Shown here piece after piece: positions 23,665-31,649 of a DNA stretch of 64,000 bases; the first letter of the stretch is position 1; each line of letters starts with the position of its first letter. Below the pieces are notes generated by a model. It saw nothing but the letters and a program-made list of their open reading frames with translations, did no database searches and was not told the DNA's origin. The position numbers and the translations under genes are program-made. The stretch covers positions 86,270 through 150,269 of the forward strand of contig CAWKOS010000013.1 in the NCBI GenBank assembly GCA_963851295.1, written 5' to 3'. The DNA is from JAOPZW01 sp963851295. Lineage in GTDB: Bacteria; Actinomycetota; Thermoleophilia; Solirubrobacterales; Solirubrobacteraceae.

Positions 23665-24973
23665 CGTCTTCGATGGTGGCATCGACGGCGGCGTCGGCGA
23701 AGGACAGGCGCACCGCGCCGGCGCGGCGGGCCGCCTCGGCGCTGGTCAGGACGTTGCCCGCGCGGTCGTCGACGACCGCGTAGCCGCGCTCGACGACGCG
23801 CTCGGGGTCGTGGGCGGCGAGCGCGAGCTCGAAGCCGTCCAGCGCGGTGCGGCGGGCCGCGAGCTCGGGGCCCGCCGCGGCGGCCGCGCGGCGCGCGAGG
23901 GCGCGCCCGCGGGTCAGCGTGGCGACGCGCTCGTCGCGGAAGCGGCGGGTGGCGCTGGCGCGGACCTCGCGCAGCTTCTGGTGCCGGGCCTGGCGCTCGC
24001 GCGCGACGTGCTCGCCGGGCGCGCGCGAGAGGTGGGCGAGGTGGCGCGCGCGGTCCAGGACGGCGCGGCGCGCGTGGACCGACAGGCGGCTCGCGGCGCC
24101 CGCGACCGCGGCGCGCGCCTCCCCGCAGTGCAGCGGCACCGCGGTCTCGGCCGCGTGGGTGGGCGTCGAGCAGCTCACGGCGGCGACGTCGTCGATCAGG
24201 GTGCGGTCGGTGTGGTGGCCGACCGAGGCGATGACCGGCACGCGCAGGAGGGCGACGGTGCGGCACAGCGTCTCGTCGCAGAACGCGAAGAGGTCGGCCA
24301 GCGAGCCGCCGCCGCGGGCGACCACGACGACCTCGACCTCCTCGACGGCGGCGAGGTCCTGCAGCGCACGGGTGATGGCGGGCGCCGCGTGGCGGTCCTG
24401 GACCGGGGCGAAGGCCCAGACGACGCGGCCCGCCCAGCCGCGGCGGCGCAGCCCCGCGAGGACGTCGTCGCGGGCCTTGCCGCTCTCGCCGGTCACGACG
24501 CCAATGCAGTGCGGCAGCGCCGGGCGCGCGAGGCGCTTCTGGGGCTCGAAGAGGCCCTCGGCGGCGAGCGTCTTGCGCAGGACGTCGAGCTGGGCGAGCA
24601 GGTCGCCCTCGCCGGCCAGCCGCAGGCCGCTGACGGCGAACGAGAACGACGGCGAGGCGGTCCGCGAGCCGGGGTAGTAGTCGGGTCCGCCGGCGACCAC
24701 GACCTGGGCGCCGTCGACCAGCGAGCTCGACGGAAGTTCTAGTGCCTCGAAGGCATCGCGCCACATCGCACAAGGCACCGCTCCCTCGGCGTCGCGCAGC
24801 TCGAACCACACCCGCGCGCGCCCCGCGCGGAAGCCGAACACCTCGCCGAAGAGCTGCACTCGCGCCCGTTTACGCAGCTCATCGCGGAGCTTCGCGGCGT
24901 ATGCGCCCACCGGAAAAGGGCCCGCGTGCGGGGATCCTGCGATGCCTTCGGGGCGTGCGCGCTGCTCGGCCAT
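23657..24973 (-). CDS. xseA: Exodeoxyribonuclease VII large subunit
   Basis: The 438-residue protein has an N-terminal OB-fold (VQLFGEVFGFRAGRARVWFELRD). The catalytic domain contains the family motifs CIGVVTGESGKARDDVL, VARGGGSLADLFAFCDE, VPVIASVGHHTDRTLIDDVA and RASTPTHAAE-like sequence (SCSTPTHAAETAVP). A long coiled coil follows. It is shorter at its N-terminus than some homologues but appears complete. It is co-transcribed with xseB. Confidence 0.95.
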   Translation of the reverse strand: MAEQRARPEGIAGSPHAGPFPVGAYAAKLRDELRKRARVQLFGEVFGFRAGRARVWFELRDAEGAVPCAMWRDAFEALELPSSSLVDGAQVVVAGGPDYYPGSRTASPSFSFAVSGLRLAGEGDLLAQLDVLRKTLAAEGLFEPQKRLARPALPHCIGVVTGESGKARDDVLAGLRRRGWAGRVVWAFAPVQDRHAAPAITRALQDLAAVEEVEVVVVARGGGSLADLFAFCDETLCRTVALLRVPVIASVGHHTDRTLIDDVAAVSCSTPTHAAETAVPLHCGEARAAVAGAASRLSVHARRAVLDRARHLAHLSRAPGEHVARERQARHQKLREVRASATRRFRDERVATLTRGRALARRAAAAAGPELAARRTALDGFELALAAHDPERVVERGYAVVDDRAGNVLTSAEAARRAGAVRLSFADAAVDATIEDDG

Positions 24974-25040
24974 CGCACCCGAACGCTAGCGGGCGTTGAG
25001 GTGCGATGAACGGCATTTCAGTCCAGACGGGTGGCGGCCG

Positions 25041-26669
25041 ATGACACGGGCGATGGTCCCATCCGATCACCGCGTCGACACGGTGGCGCGGCTCACCGGC
25101 CTGCTCGAGGTCACCCGGCTCGCTCGAAGCGAGCGGGACCTCGGCGCGCTGCTGCCTGCGATCGCCGAGGCGATCAGCGGCGCGATGGGCTACGGGACCG
25201 TCGTCATCTCGCTCTACCGCCCGGCCTGGAACGACTTCCGCGTGGAGACCGTCCACGGCTCCGACGAGGGCCGCGAGGCGCTCCTCGGGCGCGAGCGCAC
25301 GTGGATCGAGTGGGAGCCGCTCTTCGACCTCGAGTTCGAGAGCCACGGCTGCTTCTTCCTGCCGTGGGACAAGTTCGACTGGTCCTCGGACACGACCGTC
25401 TCCTTCATCCCCGACATGGAGATCGCCGACGGGCCCGACGCCTGGCACCCCGAGGACGCGCTCTTCGTGCCCCTGCGCCACAGCGAGGGCCACATGCTGG
25501 GGATCATGTCCGTCGACGAGCCAGTGACCGGCCGGCGGCCGACCGACGACGACCTCGCCGTCCTCGCGGCGCTCGCCGCCCACGCCGCGCAGGCGGTCCA
25601 GGACGCGCAGGCCACATCCGAGGCCGCGCGCCACCGCACGGCGCTCGAGCAGCTCCTGCGGGTGTCGGCGCGCCTCACCGAGACGCCCTCGATCGACGCG
25701 ATCATGCAGGCCGTCTGCGAGGGCATCCGCACCGCCCTGGGCTTCAACAACGTCTCCGTCGAGCTCATCGACGTCGCCGCCCAGCGCACCGTCCCGCGCG
25801 CGGTCGTCGGCTGGACCGAGGAGGAGGTCGCCGCCTCCCAGAGCGGCGACGTCGACATCGTGCGCCGCCTGCTGGACGCCGAGTTCGAGGTCGAGGGCTG
25901 CTTCCTGCTGCCCGGCTACGAGGCGTGCGCGCGCCTCGGCATCGAGCGCCCGGCCTTCGAGTCGGCCCGCAACGGCAGCGGCCCGTACGCCTGGAACCAC
26001 CACTGGCTGCTGATCCCGCTGCACGACCGCGACGGTCGCCTGGTGGGCGTCATCTGGGCCGACGAGCCCGAGGACCGGCTGATCCCCTCCAAGGAGCGCC
26101 TGCAGGCGCTGCGGATGTTCGCCAACCAGGCGACGACCGCGGTGGCCCAGGTCGCGGCCTTCGAGGAGATGCAGTTCCTCGCCGACCACGACCCGCTCAC
26201 CCGCCTGGGCAACCGCCGCGCCTTCACCCGCCGCCTGGCGGAGGAGGTCCACCGCACCGCGCGGTACGGTCAACGCTTCGCGCTCGTGGTGCTGGACGTC
26301 GACGGCTTCAAGGCGCTCAACGACCGCCACGGGCACGTGGTCGGCGACGCCGCCCTCGAGGCCATCGGCGAGACGCTGCGCGCCACCCTGCGCCGCTCGG
26401 ACTCGGCCTTCCGCCTCGGTGGCGACGAGTTCGCCCTGATCCTCGAGGACGCCGGAGCCGAGGAGGCCGCCTTCGTCGTGGACCGCGTCGGCGCCGGCAT
26501 CGCCGCCGTCGACGCCGGCGCCGCCCACATGCTGCGGGCCTCGTTCGGCGTCGCCCTCGGCGACGGCGCCCCCGACCCCGACGCCCTCCTGCGGGCCGCC
26601 GACGCGGCCATGTACGACGCCAAGCGCGCGGGCGAGGGCGTCCGCTTCGCCGGTCTTCCGACGCCCTGA
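25041..26669 (+). CDS. Diguanylate cyclase with two GAF domains
   Basis: The protein has 542 residues from ATG 25041; upstream in-frame TTG 24996 is a less likely start. Two GAF-like sensory domains occupy about residues 15-195 and 200-375 and share a repeated pattern (CFFLPWDKF in the first, CFLLPGYEAC in the second, each followed by a PL-type strand). The GGDEF domain (residues 385-540) has DPLTRLGNRRAF, the metal-site DVDGFKALND and an intact active-site motif LGGDEFALIL. It should make cyclic di-GMP in response to a cytoplasmic signal. The gene is divergent from xseA. Confidence 0.9.
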   Translation: MTRAMVPSDHRVDTVARLTGLLEVTRLARSERDLGALLPAIAEAISGAMGYGTVVISLYRPAWNDFRVETVHGSDEGREALLGRERTWIEWEPLFDLEFESHGCFFLPWDKFDWSSDTTVSFIPDMEIADGPDAWHPEDALFVPLRHSEGHMLGIMSVDEPVTGRRPTDDDLAVLAALAAHAAQAVQDAQATSEAARHRTALEQLLRVSARLTETPSIDAIMQAVCEGIRTALGFNNVSVELIDVAAQRTVPRAVVGWTEEEVAASQSGDVDIVRRLLDAEFEVEGCFLLPGYEACARLGIERPAFESARNGSGPYAWNHHWLLIPLHDRDGRLVGVIWADEPEDRLIPSKERLQALRMFANQATTAVAQVAAFEEMQFLADHDPLTRLGNRRAFTRRLAEEVHRTARYGQRFALVVLDVDGFKALNDRHGHVVGDAALEAIGETLRATLRRSDSAFRLGGDEFALILEDAGAEEAAFVVDRVGAGIAAVDAGAAHMLRASFGVALGDGAPDPDALLRAADAAMYDAKRAGEGVRFAGLPTP

Positions 26670-26751
26670 CAGGTCACGGCCGGCCGGAGGGAGGCCGCGC
26701 TCTCAGGGGCGAGGCCGGATGCCGATGCCGTGGACTAGTCTCCGCCTCCCG

Positions 26752-27888
26752 GTGGATCTGACCCTGTCCCCTTCAGAGCAGTCCTTCCGCGACGAGCTGC
26801 GCGCCTGGCTGGAGGGCAACCATCCCGGGCGCGAGCCCGACGGCGACGACGCGGGCTTCGAGTTCCGCCGCGCGTGGCAGCGCCGGCTCCACGACGCCGG
26901 CTGGGCCGGCGTCTCCTGGCCGCAGGAGTACGGCGGGCGCGGCGCCACGCTCGTCGAGCAGGCGATCTTCAACGAGGAGGTCGTGCGCGCGAAGGCGCCC
27001 AGCGCCGCCAACGTCCTCGGCCTGGCGATGGGCGGCCCGACCGTCATCGCCCACGGCACCGACGAGCAGAAGCGCCGCTACCTCGAGCCGATCCTGTCGG
27101 CCGAGGAGATCTGGTGCCAGGGCTTCTCCGAGCCCGGATCGGGCTCGGACCTCGCGTCGGTCAAGACGCGCGCGGTGCGCGACGGCGACGAGTGGGTCGT
27201 CACGGGCCAGAAGGTGTGGACGACGCTCGCCCACCACGCCAAGTGGTGCATGCTCGTCGCCCGCACCGACCCCGACGCCCCCAAGCACCAGGGCCTGAGC
27301 TACTTCCTCATGGACATGGAGCAGGACGCGGTGCAGGTGCGCCCGCTGCGCCAGATCACCGGCGAGGCCGAGTTCAACGAGCTCTTCATCGAGGAGGCGC
27401 GCGTCCCCCACGACAACATCGTCGGGGGCGAGGGCAACGGCTGGGCGGTGGCCATCACCACGCTCATGCACGAGCGCGCGACGCTCGCCTTCGGGCTGCA
27501 GGTCGCGGTCAAGCTCGCGCTGCGCGAGCTCATGGACGTCGCGCGCAAGGACCGCGCGAGCCGCGACCCGATCGTCCGCGACCGCCTCGCCCAGCTCTAC
27601 ATCGAGTCCGAGGTCCTGCGGCTGAACGCCTACCGCGGGCTGAGCGCGATCATGCGGGATGGCGTGCCCGGCCCCGAGGGCTCGCTCGGCAAGTGGCAGT
27701 GGGCCGAGGTCAACCAGGCTCTCACCGAGCTGGCCATGGACCTGCGCGGCACGCACGGGCCGCTCTACGACGACACCTGGACCTTCCGCTTCCTGCGCGC
27801 CCGCGCGAACTCGATCGAGGGCGGCACGACGGAGATCCTCAAGAACATCGTTGCCGAGCGCGTGCTCGGGCTGCCGCGCATGCGCTGA
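26752..27888 (+). CDS. Acyl-CoA dehydrogenase, first subunit of a coupled pair
   Basis: The protein has 378 residues from GTG 26752 (MDLTLSPSEQSF). Flavin and substrate motifs are visible: WCQGFSEPGSGSDLASVKTRA, GQKVWTTLAHHAKWCM and the C-terminal IEGGTTEILKNIVAERVLGLP. The catalytic Glu position of the family falls in this region. The next acyl-CoA dehydrogenase starts on the stop codon (TGATG). Such adjacent pairs usually form heteromers in steroid side-chain or unusual acyl-CoA degradation; the substrate here is unknown. Confidence 0.92.
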   Translation: MDLTLSPSEQSFRDELRAWLEGNHPGREPDGDDAGFEFRRAWQRRLHDAGWAGVSWPQEYGGRGATLVEQAIFNEEVVRAKAPSAANVLGLAMGGPTVIAHGTDEQKRRYLEPILSAEEIWCQGFSEPGSGSDLASVKTRAVRDGDEWVVTGQKVWTTLAHHAKWCMLVARTDPDAPKHQGLSYFLMDMEQDAVQVRPLRQITGEAEFNELFIEEARVPHDNIVGGEGNGWAVAITTLMHERATLAFGLQVAVKLALRELMDVARKDRASRDPIVRDRLAQLYIESEVLRLNAYRGLSAIMRDGVPGPEGSLGKWQWAEVNQALTELAMDLRGTHGPLYDDTWTFRFLRARANSIEGGTTEILKNIVAERVLGLPRMR

Positions 27889-28892
27889 TGAACTTCGAGC
27901 TCACCGACGACCAGCGCGCGATCCAGCGCACCGCCCGCGACTTCCTGGCGGCGAGCTACAAGCCCGAGGAGGTTCGCCGCCTCGCCTACGACAGCGAGCG
28001 CGGCTTCGAGGAGCAGGGCTGGGCGGCGATCTGCGAGCTCGGATGGCCGGCGCTGCTCGTGCCCGAAGAGCACGGCGGCCTGGGGCTCGGGGTGGTCGAG
28101 CTGGCGGTGGTGCAGGAGGAGCTCGGCGCGGCGCTGGCGCCGTCGCCGTTCCTGTCGACGGTGGCCGCCGCGGCGGTGATCGCGGACGCCGGCACCGACG
28201 AGCAGCGCGACCGCTGGCTGCCCGCGCTGGCGGCCGGCGAGGCGCGCGGCGCGGTCGCCACGGTGCTCGACGACGTCGGCTGGACCGCGGTGCCCGACGC
28301 CGAGGGCGCCGACGTGATCGTGGTGCGCGAGAACGACGCCTGGTCGCTTGTCAGCGAGACGAGCGCGGAGCCGGTCGAGGCGCTCGACGCCACGCGGCGC
28401 CTGTGGCGCGTGCGCGCGGAGGGCCAGCTCGAGCCGCTCGCGGGCGAGGGCCAGCGCGCCTTCGACGTCGTCGCGGTCGCGCTGGCCTCGGAGTCGGTGG
28501 GCGTCGCCCGGCGCGCGATGGACATGGCGGTCGAGTACGCCAAGGAGCGCGAGCAGTTCGGCCGCCCGATCGGCGCCTATCAGGCCGTCTCGCACGCCTG
28601 CGCGCAAATGCTGCTCGAGGTCGAGGGCGCGCGCTCGACCGTCCTCTACGCCGCCTGGGCGCTCGACCACGAGCCCGAGTCCGGGCCGCTGGCCGCGTCG
28701 ATGGCCAAGGCGTATGCCTCCGATGCGGGGTGGCGCGTGCCGGCCGCTTCCCTGCAGGTCCACGGCGGCATCGGCTTCACCTGGGAGCACGACCTGCATC
28801 TCTGGCTCAAGCGCGGCAAGGCCAACGCGTACCTGTGGGGCGATGCGCGCACCCACCGCGACCGAGTGGCGTCGCTCATCGGGCTGGATTAG
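27888..28892 (+). CDS. Acyl-CoA dehydrogenase, second subunit of a coupled pair
   Basis: A 334-residue protein that begins on the A of the preceding stop codon. It has the acyl-CoA dehydrogenase fold (LGWPALLVPEEHGGLGLGVVELAVV, YAKEREQFGRPIGAYQAVSHACAQML, LQVHGGIGFTWEHDLHLWLKR). It is about 40 residues shorter than the first subunit, and its middle FAD-contact region is less conserved (VATVLDDVGWTAVP replaces the usual TEP..GSD sequence). This asymmetry is typical of heteromeric FadE pairs, in which one subunit contributes catalysis and the other part of the FAD site. Confidence 0.9.
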   Translation: MNFELTDDQRAIQRTARDFLAASYKPEEVRRLAYDSERGFEEQGWAAICELGWPALLVPEEHGGLGLGVVELAVVQEELGAALAPSPFLSTVAAAAVIADAGTDEQRDRWLPALAAGEARGAVATVLDDVGWTAVPDAEGADVIVVRENDAWSLVSETSAEPVEALDATRRLWRVRAEGQLEPLAGEGQRAFDVVAVALASESVGVARRAMDMAVEYAKEREQFGRPIGAYQAVSHACAQMLLEVEGARSTVLYAAWALDHEPESGPLAASMAKAYASDAGWRVPAASLQVHGGIGFTWEHDLHLWLKRGKANAYLWGDARTHRDRVASLIGLD

Positions 28893-28904
28893 GGTCGTCC
28901 GATC

Positions 28905-30230
28905 ATGCGTAGGACCTCGCTCGCGCTCGGGGCGGTCGTGGCCACGCTCCTCGTGCCCGCCCCGGCACACGCGGACATCTTCGCCGCGGTGACCGTGGTG
29001 GCGCCGTCCCCCCGCACCGACTTCGACGTCGCCGTGCTCAACGCCTCGACCGGCACGCGCGTCACCCTCCCGGCCGGCACGAACACCACCGACGACGAGA
29101 TCCATCCGACGATCTCCAAGGACGGCACGCGGCTGGCCTTCCAGCGCCGCAACCTGAGCGCGGGCACGGACCGCATCGTGGTCGTCGACCTGCAGACCGG
29201 CCGCAGTAGCGACCTCTTCAACGGCTTCGAGGCCGCGCAGCGGCCCCCGGGCGAGCCGGCCATCTCGCCGGACGGGTCGAAGGTGGTGGTGGGCGGACCG
29301 TTGACGCAGCGCGACAGCTCGAGCTGGTTCGCCGACCTGATCTCGACCGAGCTCGCGCCGTTCCCGACGCCGCCCTACGCCCACACCACGCTGCGCCCGC
29401 AGTACTCGGTGCACCTGGTGGGCACGGTGGACGACCCGGTGGTGGGCGGCGACGGCCTGATGGCGTACGCGATCAACGACGTCAACCAGCAGCTGGTGCT
29501 CATGCAGCCGGACGGCACGGCGTCCATGCCCCTGGGGAACCTGCCGATCAGCGACGCCAACCCGGCGATCGCGGCCGACCACCCGACGCTCGTCGCTTTC
29601 GACCAGCGGAGGGTTCTGAGCGATCTGGAGACCTTCACCAACGGCGACATCTTCTTCCGGCCCGCCACCGTGGCGGGCTTCGTCGGTCCTCCCACTGCGC
29701 TGCCGACGATCGTGAACTCGGCGTTCGACGAGCGCCAGCCCGCGCTCACGCCCGACGAGCGCTACCTGGCCTTCGTGCGCAACGGACGCGGGAGCCACGC
29801 ATCGCTGTTGGTGTGGGACAGCCAGACCCAGGCGCTCCTGAACCCCGTCGGCGTCGATCTGGGAGCCGATGCGGACACCACTCGCGACGTCGGCAGCGTC
29901 AGCCTCTACTTCGCCCGGACCATCCTGGCGACGAACGTGGACCCCCGCGGCCTGCTCGACCTAAGGCTCAAGCAGCCGACGGGCATCGGGATCATCGTCC
30001 AGAGGATCCTCGGTACCCATCGCGTCCTGGGCAAGAAGGGCTACCGGCTCGGCCCCGCGCGGCGCGTGCCGCTGGGCAGCTTCGGGAAGGGCTCCCACCA
30101 CGTCCGCTGGGACCGCAAGGTCGGCGGCCACCGGCTGAAGCCCGGCCGCTACCTGGTCACGGTCCGCGCCGTCACGCCGAAGGCCGTGGTGCGCGAGCTG
30201 GGACGCCCGCACGTGATCCGCGTGCGCTAG
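28905..30230 (+). CDS. Secreted TolB/PD40-like beta-propeller hypothetical protein
   Basis: The 441-residue protein has a signal peptide ending in AHA (about residue 23). Repeats of the PD40/TolB type follow (HPTISKDGTRLAFQRRN, EPAISPDGSKVVVGG, NPAIAADHPTLVAFDQRR, QPALTPDERYLAFVRNG), each starting with a His/Glu/Asn/Gln-Pro-x-[IL] strand. The C-terminal 90 residues are a FlgD-like or fibronectin-like beta domain (GSFGKGSHHVRWDRKVGGHRLKPGRYLVTV). It is a probable extracellular protein-interaction or wall-binding protein. It directly precedes the frameshifted RTX-like gene. Confidence 0.8.
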   Translation: MRRTSLALGAVVATLLVPAPAHADIFAAVTVVAPSPRTDFDVAVLNASTGTRVTLPAGTNTTDDEIHPTISKDGTRLAFQRRNLSAGTDRIVVVDLQTGRSSDLFNGFEAAQRPPGEPAISPDGSKVVVGGPLTQRDSSSWFADLISTELAPFPTPPYAHTTLRPQYSVHLVGTVDDPVVGGDGLMAYAINDVNQQLVLMQPDGTASMPLGNLPISDANPAIAADHPTLVAFDQRRVLSDLETFTNGDIFFRPATVAGFVGPPTALPTIVNSAFDERQPALTPDERYLAFVRNGRGSHASLLVWDSQTQALLNPVGVDLGADADTTRDVGSVSLYFARTILATNVDPRGLLDLRLKQPTGIGIIVQRILGTHRVLGKKGYRLGPARRVPLGSFGKGSHHVRWDRKVGGHRLKPGRYLVTVRAVTPKAVVRELGRPHVIRVR

Positions 30231-30277
30231 ACGAAGGTCCATGGCCGCGGCCGAGCGCCGCTGCGACGCTGCGCGCC

Positions 30278-31203
30278 ATGATCCGGGAAGGTCGGTTCGC
30301 TGCGGTCACTGCGCTCTCGGCGCTAGCGCTTGTGGCCGCGCTCGCGCCCACGGCCGGCGCGCGGCTGCAGGCCACGGTCGACGCCGGCGGGCTCACGCTC
30401 ACCGACGTCACCGGCAGCGCCGACAGCGCGACGCTGTCGACCAACAAGACCGGCGGCCTGTTCGTCTCGATCGACGACAAGGCCAACGGCCTGGATCCCG
30501 GTCTGCCCGCTGGTCAGCCCGAAGTTCCACGGCTTCCAATGCGCGCCGGCGCCCGCTCATGCGCATCGACTCCGGCGCCGGCGACGACCGCATCGACGCC
30601 TCGCGCGTGACGACGCCGCTGCAGGTCACGCTCGGGCCCGGCTCCGACGCCTTTCTGGGCGGCAGCGCCAACGACACCGTCACCACCCTCGCCGACGGCC
30701 AGCGCGACGTCGTCGACTGCGGCGGCGGCCAGGACACCGTCGAGGGCATGGCCGACCCCAACGACGAGATCGCCCCGTCGTGCGAGACCGCCCAGCGCAG
30801 CTTCGCGCCCACGAAGCTCCCCAAGACGCTGACGGTGGCCCCGAACGCCACCGTCACGGTGCCGATCGGCACCGCGGCCGTCCCGCTGCGCTTCACGGCG
30901 ACCCTGGCGACGGCGCCGCCCAAGGGCGTCGGCAAGGGCAAGGCGATCGCCACCGCGAGCGCGCCCCAGTCCACCGGCCCGGTGAAGCTGCGCTTCAAGC
31001 TCTCGAAGCTCAGCTCGGGCTTCCTCAGCCGCCGCCCGAGCGTGCGCGTCCAACTCGAGGTCACCGCCATCTCCGCCGACGGTCGGCGCTTCCCGCTCAG
31101 CCTGCACTCCGGCTCGCCGGGACCGCTCGGGGCGATCGCCCTGCACGACAACCAGCTGCGGCTGACGATCCCCGCCAAGCTGCGCCACCCGCACGGGCAC
31201 TGA
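30278..31203 (+). pseudogene. Secreted RTX-like calcium-binding-repeat protein with two apparent frameshifts
   Basis: The N-terminus begins at ATG 30278 with a signal peptide (MIREGRFAAVTALSALALV and onward). It runs in frame to about 30500 (FVSIDDKANGLDP). The homologous reading then continues in the next frame (CPLVSPKFHGFQCAPAPAH) to about 30557, and then in the third frame (MRIDSGAGDDRIDAS) to the stop at 31203. Each step fits one extra base. The third part has Gly/Asp-rich repeats (SGAGDDRID, FLGGSANDTVTTLADG, CGGGQDTVEGMADPNDEI) resembling RTX calcium-binding repeats, followed by a beta-rich C-terminal domain. It is either a real pseudogene or a sequence error. Confidence 0.75.
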
Positions 31204-31204
31204 C

Positions 31205-31521
31205 GAAGGCCAGCGCGAGCACGGCGACCGCGGCGGGCGCCGCGACGTAGGCGCCCGAGAAGGCGAAGACGACCACAACGAGCGCCAGCGAGGCCGTGGC
31301 GGCGGCGCGCAGGCGCCCTTCGAGCAGGCGCACGCCGGCGGCGGTGGCGGTGACGTAGACGGCCACGAAGCAGGTCGAAATCGCGCGCACGATCGGGTCG
31401 ACCTCGACGAGCCCGGCGCCGAGGGCGGCGAGGATCGCGACGCTCGCGGCGGCGATGACGGCCAGCGGCGCCCCGGGGCGCGCCATCGCCCGCGGCATCG
31501 ATCCGTCGGCTCCGGCCCGGG
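31205..31521 (-). pseudogene. Remnant of an APC-family amino-acid permease (C-terminal helices only)
   Basis: On the minus strand, the frame covering about residues 37-142 of an open stretch reads like the last helices of an APC-type permease. It starts at the cytoplasmic loop (ADGSMPRAMARPGAP) and has three hydrophobic segments (LAVIAAASVAILAALGAGLV, STCFVAVYVTATAAGVRLLEG, LALVVVVFAFSGAYVAAP). The upstream nine or so helices are missing. Recognisable sequence ends next to the palindrome at 31525-31570. The open frame continues at its C-terminus into the neighbouring gene on the other strand. It could be transcribed, but a working transporter is unlikely. Confidence 0.55.
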
Positions 31522-31524
31522 GGT

Positions 31525-31570
31525 CGAACGTCGGTTCTACCCCGTGTGGATGGGGGAAGACCGACGTTCG
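31525..31570. repeat. 46-bp palindrome with 11-bp perfect arms
   Basis: CGAACGTCGGT (31525-31535) and ACCGACGTTCG (31560-31570) are perfect inverted repeats around a 24-nt loop. Inside the loop, CCCC and GGGG can extend the pairing. It sits at the truncation point of the permease remnant. It may be a terminator hairpin, an operator or the scar of a small mobile element. Confidence 0.6.
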
Positions 31571-31649
31571 GCGCCCCCCGGAGGCTAGCGGCGCGACGAG
31601 GACGCCGAACAACCCGCTCAGGTCTTACACCGAGGCCGGGGGCGCACCG

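Noticed and set aside
24879..26528. Open minus-strand frame of 549 codons opposite the GGDEF gene
   Set aside because: The composition (Asp/Gly/Val/Ala repeats) and lack of motifs mark it as the complement of the real plus-strand gene.
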